This document shows positions 45,701 through 53,071 of a stretch of 62,471 bases of DNA, one piece after another. A program made the translations under genes and the position numbers. The notes below the pieces were generated by a model. The model did no database searches and was not told the DNA's origin. It worked only from the letters and a program-made list of their open reading frames with translations. Source of the DNA: Bacteroidota bacterium (GTDB taxonomy: Bacteria > Bacteroidota > Bacteroidia > J057 > JAJTIE01); assembly GCA_021300195.1 (NCBI GenBank), contig JAJTIE010000019.1, positions 1-62,471 on the forward strand. The letters run 5' to 3'. Positions within the stretch are counted from its first letter, which is position 1. Each line of letters begins with the position of its first letter.

Positions 45701-45987
45701 TTCTTTTCATCCACCGCCACGGCCCGCACCAGCTTGGCCGTAGGCAGGGTGGTCCAGCTGGCACCATCAAAGAGCATCAGCCCATCGTTGTGGGCAAAAA
45801 ACAGCAGGCCCCGGCTGTCTTGCGCTATGCCCCACTGATACTCATCGGTGGCGTTGAAGTCCTTATAGTTGTACAGCCGGTAAATGGGGTGATTGCCCTG
45901 TGCATAGGCCGATCCACAGGCCCAATAGAAGATGAGCAGAAAGAGATACAGGACGTTTTTGAACACAGAAAGCCGGATTGAATTCAT
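42772..45987 (-). CDS. Propeller-sensor SpoIIE-type protein phosphatase
   Basis: A 1071-residue membrane receptor. After a signal peptide (about 1-30, ending SAYAQ), two-component-regulator propeller repeats fill about residues 31-680. A Y_Y_Y domain (about 690-760: NRYQYRLEGLDKEWSAW...SEGSYTFLVRARNAFGE) precedes one membrane helix (YAYIAYVLLAAALIFGLLRL). A coiled coil of about 50 residues then leads to a PP2C/SpoIIE phosphatase with VSGDFYWW, LAAVDCTGHGVPGAFMS, DGMDLAILV, IFSDGMPDQFGG and QTDDI metal-binding acids. This is the architecture of hybrid sensors with a phosphatase in place of a kinase. A (CTG)6 run encodes Gln repeats near the end. Start ATG 45987. Target unknown. Confidence 0.92.
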   Translation of the reverse strand: MNSIRLSVFKNVLYLFLLIFYWACGSAYAQGNHPIYRLYNYKDFNATDEYQWGIAQDSRGLLFFAHNDGLMLFDGASWTTLPTAKLVRAVAVDEKNRIYVGGKGDFGYLVPSAAGYSLNYRSAKALLPEKERVHLEVEHIYTTGQTVYYVSTHAVAIGTWAGGTDMKLKYIATDGEIIGSGLVGANLYINVAGKGLVKMTNTGQQGRVAAPADFALDDCYIRMFAPLPDGKSYLIGTAFYGLYKLWPDGSIRKFTTQADGLLTDRILYHGTVSADGMIALAFQSDGVLILNPDGTLRNTLSQSSGFPNDETYFVFSDRERGLWISTSVGVVYTLPELPVSSYAAVPGLSGKIHAIEEMRGTVYVATNNALYYADIEQPSSYQAIGQDETECWDLLQTDGRMLAATSAGVYDITDGRATLLLEEYTTGLFASENTRGLLFAATKNGLYTLRHQGGGVYGTARAVPGSQEELNSVVELKDGSLWLGSTFRGLIKLEGYQKAQPTLTRLAGKYGLPDGFVRVSSIQNRLVLATDEGIFTKTEKGFEKDALLNQLSSGGLANLDPAGPDALWLYSALGIYKIRVRDGRFAVDSVSVAYMFDEKASSIYSSAGNTWLAFQDKLIRINNKRTVSTKKERFSPLIRLVTAGRDSVLYQGYYWNDQGEISLSQTDRFMQRLDYGLNSMVFFIGATSYINPQANRYQYRLEGLDKEWSAWVSGGSAIRYPNLSEGSYTFLVRARNAFGEISEVERYSFTIRPPWYRSIYAYIAYVLLAAALIFGLLRLNAARLQRRNRKLEALVNRRTEELRKEKELVEQQHNIIEKKNEDILASFVYAQRIQHAFMPEPDTLARHFKDNMLVFMPRDIVSGDFYWWVEYQDKFVLAAVDCTGHGVPGAFMSIIGSTFLSQIVEGEHTLNPADILNKLDQRIRVALGQDKPDSKTADGMDLAILVFDHARTRVQFAAAQRPLFLYRQGELSEYAGSKVFLGSKNYGNNTIEGHEIALQPGDRLYIFSDGMPDQFGGEKSRKFSLQRIREIITQSANLPLQQQQQQLEAALAQWKGEQEQTDDIVFIGVEV

Positions 45988-46192
45988 AAGTATGCCGTGT
46001 AGAATAGGGCCAGCCAAAATTAACGGAATATTCCGAAAAGTGGGGCTGTGTGCCCCCGCGGCCCAGGCATTCGATGCGATTATCCACAGGGGTTGGCAGG
46101 GGCTGTGGGTGTGCATGTAGGCGAAAGTACAGGCAAGCATACGCACGCTTTCTGCTTATTTGGGCAACCACTACCCCTAACCCCCCCCAGCT

Positions 46193-47119
46193 ATGCTAAA
46201 CATAGAAGACGTAAAGAAGACGCTGCAACGGATCGGACTCCGGCAGATAGAGGTAAAGGGGGATGCACTGAAGGCCCAAACAAACCTGCTAAGCATAGAG
46301 GCCCACACCTCGGCCAGGGGGCTACGCTTTGAGTGCCAGCTACTACAGCAGGTAGCGCGAAACAAGATCTTTTTGTGGAACATTATTCACCACAACAATA
46401 GCTTTTTTCCGTTTGGCAGTTTTTACATATCGCCCGGGCAGCAGGTGTGCTTTGGCTGGTTCCTGCCACAAGGCTGCTACTTTGAGGCATGGCTAGACCG
46501 CGTACTCTTTGAGACGGTGAGCACCGCCGAGGGCTACTACAAGGTGATCCAGAGCGAGTTTAACGAGCTACCGTTTGATGAAGCAGAGCTGACTCAAAAC
46601 CTGCTGGAGCTGATTCGCACCGAGCTGAAGGCACCCAAGTTCAATGTAGAAACCACCCGCCAGGAGGCCTCGGTTATGCTGGAGCGCATTCTGGAAGAAG
46701 CCGTGGGCTTTGACAACATGGTACGTATAGGCGAGTTTGAATTTGGTACCACCAAAGACCACATCATTAACCTGACGATTGAAAACGCCCCATTCTTTCG
46801 TCGTACGGTCAGCGGCCCGGCCTGGTACATCTCGGTACACACAGAGGTAGGGCTCCTGCACAACACGGACAACAAGCTTTTTATCCAGTTTAACCGGCAG
46901 AACTACGATAGCTTTCTGCTGGCCCGGGGGATGAAGTACCGAGACCGAAAGCCGATGGTGGTGCTGAATAGCCAGCTACTGCCAGACTATATACAGCATC
47001 CGGGCGTGCTACGCAGGGTGATAGACCAGCATAATGAGGTGGCCAATGAGCTGCTGCACAGCCTGCAGAAGCCCTACCACATACAGAGTCTGATTGACTA
47101 TAAGCTGAAAATAGGGTAG
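46193..47119 (+). CDS. Hypothetical protein, possibly two YbjN/CesT-like lobes
   Basis: I do not recognise this 308-residue protein. It has no signal peptide or membrane helix. Residues 1-125 and 165-290 each look like a mixed alpha-beta lobe. The first has RFECQLLQQVARNKIFLWNIIHHN and FYISPGQQVCFGWFLPQGCYF, the second FGTTKDHIINLTIENAPFFRRTVSGPAWYISVHTEVG, and both end in a helix-rich stretch. The pattern faintly recalls YbjN or type III chaperone-like folds, which act as protein-binding adapters. It diverges from the phosphatase gene (206 bases between) and converges with moxR. Confidence 0.7.
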   Translation: MLNIEDVKKTLQRIGLRQIEVKGDALKAQTNLLSIEAHTSARGLRFECQLLQQVARNKIFLWNIIHHNNSFFPFGSFYISPGQQVCFGWFLPQGCYFEAWLDRVLFETVSTAEGYYKVIQSEFNELPFDEAELTQNLLELIRTELKAPKFNVETTRQEASVMLERILEEAVGFDNMVRIGEFEFGTTKDHIINLTIENAPFFRRTVSGPAWYISVHTEVGLLHNTDNKLFIQFNRQNYDSFLLARGMKYRDRKPMVVLNSQLLPDYIQHPGVLRRVIDQHNEVANELLHSLQKPYHIQSLIDYKLKIG

Positions 47120-47186
47120 GGTATAGCAGCGTTGGGCAGTGTGCTACGCGGTATCGTGCTTCTGCCCTATGCCCCTGGGCATGTGC

Positions 47187-48161
47187 CTAGATGGGCACTT
47201 TGTCCAGGATGGTGCGGACAAGGTCTTTGCCCGTCAGGCGTTCTGCATCGGCCTCGTAGGTGGTAATGATGCGGTGATTTAGCACATCGGCGGCTTGCGC
47301 CTTCACATCCTCGGGTGTGGCATAGTCTCTCCCCTCCAGCAGGGCACGGCCCCTGGCAGCCAGGGCCAGGGCAATAGAGCCACGGGGAGAGGCTCCGTAC
47401 TCAATGTATGGCTGCAGCTGGGGCAGCCCTAGCCGGGCCGGGTAGCGGGTAGCCTCTACAAGGTTCAGGATATAGTGTTCCAGGCGCTCCTCTATGCGCA
47501 CACCGGGTATTAGGGTGCGCAGGGCCATAATGTCTGTGCCGTGCAGCACAGCGGCCAGCCGGGCCGGCGGCCCAGGCACGGCCATGCGGCGCAGTATCTG
47601 CCGCTCTTCCTCGCGGCTGGGGTAGTCCAGGTGCACCCGGAAGAGGAATCGGTCCATCTGTGCCTCGGGCAGGGCATAGGTCCCCTCCTGGTCTATGGGG
47701 TTCTGCGTAGCCATTACCACAAAAGGCATGTTCAGTGGGTAGGTTTCGTCGCCTATGGTTACCTGCCGCTCCTGCATGGCTTCCAGCAGGGCACTCTGCA
47801 CCTTGGCTGGCGCCCGGTTTATCTCGTCTGCCAGGATCAGGTTGGCAAAAACCGGCCCCTTGCGCACACGAAAGTCGCCTTCGCGCTGGTTGTATATCAG
47901 GGTGCCCACCAGGTCTGCCGGCAGTAGATCCGGCGTGAACTGGATGCGGCTGAAGTCCAGATCCAGGCACTGGGCCAGGCTGCTTACCGTAAGGCTCTTG
48001 GCCAGGCCCGGAACGCCCTCTAGCAGCACATGGCCACCCGTTAGCAGGGCCACCATGAGCCGGTCTACCAGCTCTGCCTGTCCCACCAGCACCTTGGCAA
48101 GCTCGCCGCGCACGGCATCCATCCTGTGCTTTACCTGGCTTGTGTCCACTGCTATTTTCAT
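47187..48161 (-). CDS. MoxR-family AAA+ ATPase
   Basis: A 324-residue ATPase. Walker A reads LLEGVPGLAKS, Walker B LADEINRAPAKVQSALLEAMQE, and VMATQNPIDQEGTYALPEAQMDRFLFRV is the MoxR signature with sensor 1. The C-terminal lid has SPRGSIALALAARGRALLEGRDYATPEDVK. MoxR proteins act as chaperones with von Willebrand-type or DUF58 partners, usually next door; none is here. TATTTTTG ends four bases before its ATG, so the message may be leaderless. Confidence 0.95.
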   Translation of the reverse strand: MKIAVDTSQVKHRMDAVRGELAKVLVGQAELVDRLMVALLTGGHVLLEGVPGLAKSLTVSSLAQCLDLDFSRIQFTPDLLPADLVGTLIYNQREGDFRVRKGPVFANLILADEINRAPAKVQSALLEAMQERQVTIGDETYPLNMPFVVMATQNPIDQEGTYALPEAQMDRFLFRVHLDYPSREEERQILRRMAVPGPPARLAAVLHGTDIMALRTLIPGVRIEERLEHYILNLVEATRYPARLGLPQLQPYIEYGASPRGSIALALAARGRALLEGRDYATPEDVKAQAADVLNHRIITTYEADAERLTGKDLVRTILDKVPI

Positions 48162-48165
48162 GGCC

Positions 48166-48173
48166 CAAAAATA
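48166..48173 (-). promoter_or_regulatory. -7 box touching the moxR start codon
   Basis: TATTTTTG read from 48173 to 48166; four bases (GGCC) then ATG at 48161. Confidence 0.6.
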
Positions 48174-48196
48174 GTATAATCGTCCGACGCTTTTTG

Positions 48197-48228
48197 CTTG
48201 CTACATAAAAATACGAGTTCTATATTTG
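48197..48228 (+). promoter_or_regulatory. Promoter of tRNA-Arg
   Basis: CTTG (48197-48200), 20-base spacer, TATATTTG (48221-48228), 11 bases before the mature tRNA. Confidence 0.75.
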
Positions 48229-48239
48229 CCCCCCTATTC

Positions 48240-48313
48240 GCACTTGTAGCTCAACTGGATAGAGCATCTGACTACGGATCAGAAGGTTTGGGGTTCGAAT
48301 CCCTACAAGTGCA
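48240..48313 (+). tRNA. tRNA-Arg (anticodon ACG)
   Basis: A 74-base cloverleaf. The acceptor GCACTTG pairs with CAAGTGC, the D arm has AGCTCAACTGGATAGAGC, the anticodon stem TCTGA/TCAGA holds loop CTACGGA (anticodon ACG), and the T arm has GGGGTTCGAATCCC. The discriminator is A; CCA is not encoded. It is read as inosine in the wobble position in most bacteria. Confidence 0.97.
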
Positions 48314-48322
48314 CACAGCTCG

Positions 48323-48354
48323 GTGCCGCTTTATACAAGGCGGCACTTTTTTTT
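48323..48354 (+). terminator. Terminator after tRNA-Arg
   Basis: GTGCCGC (48323-48329) pairs with GCGGCAC (48340-48346), followed by eight Ts. Confidence 0.9.
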
Positions 48355-48512
48355 GCCCATTGGTTTTTGCCCATAGGCCTGTGCGTATCCTACCGTGTAC
48401 TCCATGAATGGATAGCTGCCGATTTGCCCGTGCCAGGGGCCTTGCCCCACCGTGCGGCAGGGCTTCGGCGGCAAACTTCCTGCCACTGGGCGATAAATGT
48501 GGCGCGGCCCGC

Positions 48513-48520
48513 TATCTTTG
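48513..48520 (+). promoter_or_regulatory. -7 box touching the MBL hydrolase start codon
   Basis: TATCTTTG, then GGC, then ATG at 48524. A transcript would start at or within the start codon. Confidence 0.6.
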
Positions 48521-48523
48521 GGC

Positions 48524-49366
48524 ATGAAGCTTTATTCCATCCATGCGGGCAAGTTTAAGCTGGACGGCGGCGCCATGTTCGGCGTGGTGCCCAAAACACT
48601 CTGGAACCGCACCAACCCCGCAGATGCAGACAACCGCATAGAGATGGCCATGCGCTGCCTGCTGGTAGAGGCAGGCGACCGGCTGGTGCTGATAGACAAT
48701 GGCATAGGCGAGCAGCACGATGCCCGTTTTCGGCAGATCTATGTACTGGAGAACGAGGGCTGGCTGGACCGCGGCCTGGCGGAGCATGGCTTTGGCCGCG
48801 CCGATGTTACAGACCTGGTGCTCACGCACCTGCACTTTGACCACTGTGGGGGCACCCATGTGTGGGATGCCGCAGCAGGCCGGTATACACCCGCTTTTCC
48901 CCATGCACAGGTGTGGGTACAGCGCAGCCACCTGCACTGGGCCACCCGGCCCAATGAGCGAGAGAAGGCCAGTTTCCTCAAGCTGAACGTGGAGCCCCTG
49001 GCTGCCAGTGGCCAGCTACGGCTGCTGGATGGGGCGCAGGAGCTGTTTCCCGGCTTTGCCCTGCGGGTGGTGAATGGCCACACCGAGGCGCAGCAGCTAC
49101 CGGTTATCCACTACCGGGGCCACACCGTGCTTTTTGCCGCCGACCTTTTCCCCACCTATGGCCACCTGCCCCTGCCCTACGTAATGGGCTACGACACCCG
49201 CCCCCTGCTTACCCTGGAAGAACGCATGCAGTATCTGCCCTGGCTGGTAGAGGATCAGGTGGTGATTTTCTATGAGCACGACCCCTACCACGAGTGTGGG
49301 CACGTGGTACGGAATGAGAAGGGAGCCTTTGTGAGTGGCGACACCTTTCCACTCAGTGCCCTGTAG
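48524..49366 (+). CDS. MBL-fold metallo-hydrolase
   Basis: A 280-residue metallo-beta-lactamase-fold protein. The zinc motif THLHFDHCGG (about 101-110) is followed by a later His in NGHTEAQQLP, an Asp in LFAADLFPTYGH and a last His in YEHDPYHECG. The fold is close to the lactonase/quorum-quenching or general hydrolase group; the substrate cannot be told. The start ATG 48524 sits four bases after a -7 box. It stands alone between the tRNA terminator and an outer-membrane protein gene. Confidence 0.88.
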   Translation: MKLYSIHAGKFKLDGGAMFGVVPKTLWNRTNPADADNRIEMAMRCLLVEAGDRLVLIDNGIGEQHDARFRQIYVLENEGWLDRGLAEHGFGRADVTDLVLTHLHFDHCGGTHVWDAAAGRYTPAFPHAQVWVQRSHLHWATRPNEREKASFLKLNVEPLAASGQLRLLDGAQELFPGFALRVVNGHTEAQQLPVIHYRGHTVLFAADLFPTYGHLPLPYVMGYDTRPLLTLEERMQYLPWLVEDQVVIFYEHDPYHECGHVVRNEKGAFVSGDTFPLSAL

Positions 49367-49431
49367 GCTAGTCGGAGCGGCACTACTGGCCCTGTGGTAT
49401 TCAGTTCTGCTTCAGCTTACTTGTTTTATTG

Positions 49432-49462
49432 CTTGTGCGTAGTTCAGGAAACTGTATATTTG
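49432..49462 (+). promoter_or_regulatory. Promoter of the outer-membrane protein at 49486
   Basis: CTTG (49432-49435), 19-base spacer, TATATTTG (49455-49462); start near 49468 gives a leader of about 18 bases. Confidence 0.7.
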
Positions 49463-49485
49463 CCTAGCCTAAACGTAACGCTGGA

Positions 49486-50376
49486 ATGAAAAAAGTTCTG
49501 TTCCTCCTTCTGCTCTTTTCCGGTACTGCCCTTGCGCAGCAAGATAACCAGGACACCACCGAATCTGAAACCAAACAGGAGAACACGCTGCAGCTCGGCA
49601 CCGATGGCGTGCCCACTACCTACACAAAGGATGTAGTGTCCGTGCCCGTTAAGCTTAAGTGGGGCATACTGGGCCAGCTCAATCCCGGCTTTACCTACGG
49701 TGTGCAGTCCGACCTGGAGAAGGACTTGGACAGCACTTTTTCCGCCTCGTCCGATTACTCAAACAACCCACTGGGCATGCTGCTGGGTGGCAGTATAGAT
49801 GTGATCATTGGCTCGAAGATTATGGTTGGTGTGGGTGGCATGCGCCTCAACTACAACCGGAGAACCGCCCTGGGTTCTGCAACTGAGGTAGATGCCGACC
49901 CCGAGATTGGCAGTGCCCACTCATATTGGTCTTTTGTAGGCGCACGCGTAGGCTACCTGCTGATGCACAAGGCTCGCTACCGCTGGGACCCCTCCATTGC
50001 CCGCTACGAGTATACGAACAGCTTCCTGCTTTACCCCTACGCCGGCTACCACTTCATCGGGCAGGGCACCCTGGAGGTGGAAAACTACAGCTCCGAGGAC
50101 ATTTATTTTGGTGGACGTACCAGGGGCGAACTGATCCAGCCCGTAGAGAAGAAGGAATTTACCGCCACCCAAGGCCTGGTCGAGCTGGGCTTGGGGGCAA
50201 AATGGGCCCGAAACAAGCAGGGTGGTCTTACGTTTGGGCTAGAACTGGGCGGCTACTTTGGCGTAGGCGGCAGCAGCTGGGAGGGAGACCGAAGCCTGGA
50301 TGACACCAAGGCTGCCAGCCTGACCGGTGCCTACCTCCGCGTAAGCGTAGGTGGCGGCTATTTCTCCTTGCGCTAG
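49486..50376 (+). CDS. Putative outer-membrane beta-barrel protein
   Basis: A 296-residue exported protein with a signal peptide (MKKVLFLLLLFSGTALAQQ). After an acidic Gln/Thr-rich segment come alternating hydrophobic strands such as WGILGQLNPGFTYGVQ, IMVGVGGMRLNYNRRT, SYWSFVGARVGYLLMH, LLYPYAGYHFIGQG and YLRVSVGGGYFSLR, ending in an aromatic strand as outer-membrane barrels do. No family recognised. It has its own promoter and terminator. Confidence 0.7.
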   Translation: MKKVLFLLLLFSGTALAQQDNQDTTESETKQENTLQLGTDGVPTTYTKDVVSVPVKLKWGILGQLNPGFTYGVQSDLEKDLDSTFSASSDYSNNPLGMLLGGSIDVIIGSKIMVGVGGMRLNYNRRTALGSATEVDADPEIGSAHSYWSFVGARVGYLLMHKARYRWDPSIARYEYTNSFLLYPYAGYHFIGQGTLEVENYSSEDIYFGGRTRGELIQPVEKKEFTATQGLVELGLGAKWARNKQGGLTFGLELGGYFGVGGSSWEGDRSLDDTKAASLTGAYLRVSVGGGYFSLR

Positions 50377-50409
50377 GGGCCCTACGCCCGGCCAGTACAG
50401 CAAAGAACT

Positions 50410-50432
50410 AAGGCCCAAACGGGCCTTTTTTT
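50410..50432 (+). terminator. Terminator abutting the comEC start codon
   Basis: AAGGCCC (50410-50416) pairs with GGGCCTT (50421-50427) around AAAC, followed by Ts to 50432. The next base is the A of the comEC ATG. Confidence 0.88.
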
Positions 50433-51986
50433 ATGTCAATTGCACACTACTGCCGCCGCTATCTGCCTGCTGTATTGTGGCACAAAATGCCCCTGCTGTG
50501 GGCTGCCCTGGCCCTGGCCGCAGGTATAGGGGCGGCAGGCTATGTTTCGCTCGCCTGGGGCTGGGCTGCCCTGGCACTGGCTGCACTGGCTGCACGCTAC
50601 CTTAGCCGCCGCCTGGGCATGGCCGTGTGGTGGTGGTGTCTGTGGGCAGTCTGGTTCATGCTAGGTGCTAGCCTGATGCAGCAGGGTGCAGAGGAACCCG
50701 CCGGCCACCTGGCCCACCTGACCCCGGGCCCGCAGCACCTGCGGGGCGAGCTGCTAAGCCCGCCCGTGCCCAGCCGCACCGGCCCACGCGCCTGGCTAGC
50801 CGTGCACCACGTGCGCCGGGCGGGCCACTGGCAGCCCGCCACGGGCCAGCTGCTGCTACAGCTGCCACAGGGCTGCACACAGCAGGCCCTGGCAGGCCAG
50901 TGGGTAGAGGTGCAGGGCAGCCTGGCACCCCTGGCCCACACCGGCTACTGGGGCTACCTGCGCCGCCAGGGCCTTAGCCACCGGCTGCGCAGCTACTGCC
51001 CGCGCGTGCTAGCCCGGGCTGGCTGGCGGATATACCCCAGCCAGCTGCAGCACCACCTCAGCCAGCAGCTGGGCCGCTACCTTCCGCCCGGGCCAGAGCT
51101 GGCTGTGGCGCGTGCCATCCTGCTGGGAGAGATGACTGAGCTGGGCGGAGACCTGCGCCAGGCCTACAACAGCGGCGGGGTAACCCATGTGCTCTCCCTA
51201 TCGGGCCTGCACATGAGCCTGCTGTCTCTGCTGCTCTACTTCTTTATGGACCGGCTGCTGCCGCCCGACCGATGGCGCTACCTGCGCCTGGGTGGGGTGT
51301 GCCTGCTGCTGGCGCTGTATGCCTGCATGACCGGCCTAAGCCCCCCGGTGGTTCGGGCCGTGCTGCTTAGCCTGGCTGTGGTGGGGGCCCGGCTGCTGCT
51401 ACGCCGCCCCCACATACTGAACCTGCTGGGTGCCTGCTGCCTGCTACAGCTGCTGGCCAGCCCCCGGCTGTTCTACAACTACAGCTTCCAGCTTAGCTAC
51501 GCCGCCGTGGCAGGCATCGTGCTACTCACCCCCCTGCTGTACCAGGCCTGGCGGCCCCGCGCCACCGCCTGGCAGTGGGTGTATGGCTGCCTGGTGGTCA
51601 GTTTGGCGGCCCAGCTTTTCACGCTGCCCCTCAGCCTGCACCATTTTGGCACCACCTCGCTCTACTTTCTGCCGGTCAATCTGCTTTTTACGCCCATAGT
51701 CTTTATCGCCATGCTGGTGGGGCTGCTGTTTTTGTTTTTCCACCCTTTTTATTCCCTGGCCGCTTTGCTGGCCTGGGTGGTGTATGGCAGCCTATGGGCC
51801 ATGAACCATACGGTATACTGGGTGCAGGCGCTGCCGTGGGCCCTGGTGCACATCCGCCTATCGGCCTGGCAGGCGGGGCTGCTGGCTGCGGCCATTGTGC
51901 TGCCGGTTTTGGGGGCCTGGCTATACCGCGCACGGTTCCGCCGAAACCCCGTACCTTTGGCCCATGAGCCTGGAAGTAGAGATTAA
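50433..51986 (+). CDS. comEC: ComEC/Rec2 family DNA-uptake channel protein
   Basis: A 517-residue multi-helix membrane protein thought to pass single-stranded DNA into the cell during transformation. The N-terminal helices and the OB-like region (about 85-200, ELLSPPVPS...QWVEVQGSLAPL) precede the competence core with NSGGVTHVLSLSGLHMSLLSLLLYF and SPPVVRAVLLS, then about eight more helices. The C-terminal beta-lactamase domain of longer ComEC proteins is missing. ATG 50433 lies right against a terminator; Met19 at 50487 is another possible start. Its end overlaps the enoyl-CoA hydratase start by 23 bases. Confidence 0.9.
   Translation: MSIAHYCRRYLPAVLWHKMPLLWAALALAAGIGAAGYVSLAWGWAALALAALAARYLSRRLGMAVWWWCLWAVWFMLGASLMQQGAEEPAGHLAHLTPGPQHLRGELLSPPVPSRTGPRAWLAVHHVRRAGHWQPATGQLLLQLPQGCTQQALAGQWVEVQGSLAPLAHTGYWGYLRRQGLSHRLRSYCPRVLARAGWRIYPSQLQHHLSQQLGRYLPPGPELAVARAILLGEMTELGGDLRQAYNSGGVTHVLSLSGLHMSLLSLLLYFFMDRLLPPDRWRYLRLGGVCLLLALYACMTGLSPPVVRAVLLSLAVVGARLLLRRPHILNLLGACCLLQLLASPRLFYNYSFQLSYAAVAGIVLLTPLLYQAWRPRATAWQWVYGCLVVSLAAQLFTLPLSLHHFGTTSLYFLPVNLLFTPIVFIAMLVGLLFLFFHPFYSLAALLAWVVYGSLWAMNHTVYWVQALPWALVHIRLSAWQAGLLAAAIVLPVLGAWLYRARFRRNPVPLAHEPGSRD
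51952..51959 (+). promoter_or_regulatory. -7 box touching the enoyl-CoA hydratase start codon
   Basis: TACCTTTG, then GCCC, then ATG at 51964. It lies inside the end of comEC. Confidence 0.55.
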
Positions 51987-52734
51987 GGACCGGGTATGCA
52001 CCCTGCGCCTGAACCGCCCCGAGCAGCGCAATAGCCTGGATAGGGCGCTGATACGTGCCCTGAAAGAGGCCCTGGCCTCCGCCGAGCGCGATCCACGTGT
52101 GCGGGCCGTTGTGCTGTGCGGGCAGGGCCCGTCCTTTTGCGAGGGGCTGGATGTGCAGGAGCTGGCCGAAACCCAACCGGAAGAGCTGGATCACCAGCTG
52201 CTTACCATTGGCCACGTGGTAGAGCTGTACCTGATGATCCGGCGGCACAAAAAGGTGGTAGTGGCCCAGGTGGCCGGCCGCGCCCTATCCAGCGGCTGCA
52301 CCCTGGCTCTTTGTGCCGACTTCGTATTTGCCGCAGAAGGGGCCGAAATGGGCTATCCGGATGTGCAATGGGGCTTTGTACCCGCAGTCAGCATTCCGGT
52401 TTTGCGGCAGCGTCTGGCACCGGCAGTTATCCGCAGGCTCCTGCTGGGGGCACAGCTGTATACGGGAGCAGACCTGCTGCAGATGGGCCTGGCCGATGCC
52501 TGTGTGCCACCAGCCGAGCTGACTGACCACGTGCAGCACTATGTGCAGCGCCTGATGATGGGCAGCAGCCCCGGCTCGGTAGAGCTAACCAAGCGCCTGC
52601 TGGCAGATCTGGCCGACATGCCCGAAAAGGAGGCGATTAATTTTGCGGCCCGTATTGCTAGCCATAGCCGAAAGACCGTGGAGTACGAAATTGGGCTAAA
52701 GGCCTTTTTGGCAAAAAAGCAGCCAGACTGGTAG
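51964..52734 (+). CDS. Enoyl-CoA hydratase/isomerase family protein
   Basis: A 256-residue crotonase-fold protein. It begins MSLEVEIKDRVCTLRLNRPEQRNSLDRAL, with the oxyanion-hole region GQGPSFCEGLDVQEL and the second one AGRALSSGCTLALCADFVFAAEGAEMGYPDVQWGFVPA. The Glu positions of classic hydratases are not both evident (Arg and Ser stand near AGRALSSG), so isomerase or hydrolase activity is possible. Start ATG 51964 follows a -7 box by four bases. Confidence 0.85.
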   Translation: MSLEVEIKDRVCTLRLNRPEQRNSLDRALIRALKEALASAERDPRVRAVVLCGQGPSFCEGLDVQELAETQPEELDHQLLTIGHVVELYLMIRRHKKVVVAQVAGRALSSGCTLALCADFVFAAEGAEMGYPDVQWGFVPAVSIPVLRQRLAPAVIRRLLLGAQLYTGADLLQMGLADACVPPAELTDHVQHYVQRLMMGSSPGSVELTKRLLADLADMPEKEAINFAARIASHSRKTVEYEIGLKAFLAKKQPDW

Positions 52735-53071
52735 CCAAACGGGCGCCAAGTCAAACACGCCGAATCGGTTTTGCGTATACGATCCATACGTTACGCTCTA
52801 TACTTTGTTACTCATCTCATGGGGTTACTCATCTCATGGGGGGCTGCCCTTATTTTGCCAGTAGCCATGGGGCCATGGGTATGGCGTGGCGCTTACCAGG
52901 GCCTCCGGCGGGCTGCGTGCAGGCGCGTATTAGTACGAATTTGTTTATCGAGATAAATAGTATGGGGGGAAAGAGATAGGGGTATCTAGCCTAAACGGAT
53001 AGGCCTAAGATCGCTAAATAACGGGGGTTTTAGATAGTTTTGCACCCCGCTGAACCACAAGCAGTACGTAT
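52735..53071. other. Intergenic stretch with a 17-bp tandem duplication
   Basis: No gene is supported in these 337 bases. GTTACTCATCTCATGGG occurs twice in tandem (52807-52823 and 52824-52840). The only other recognised element is the -7 box at 53035. Confidence 0.7.
53035..53042 (+). promoter_or_regulatory. -7 box of the TerB-like gene
   Basis: TAGTTTTG, 29 bases before the ATG at 53072. No clear -33 TTTG at the right distance. Confidence 0.5.
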
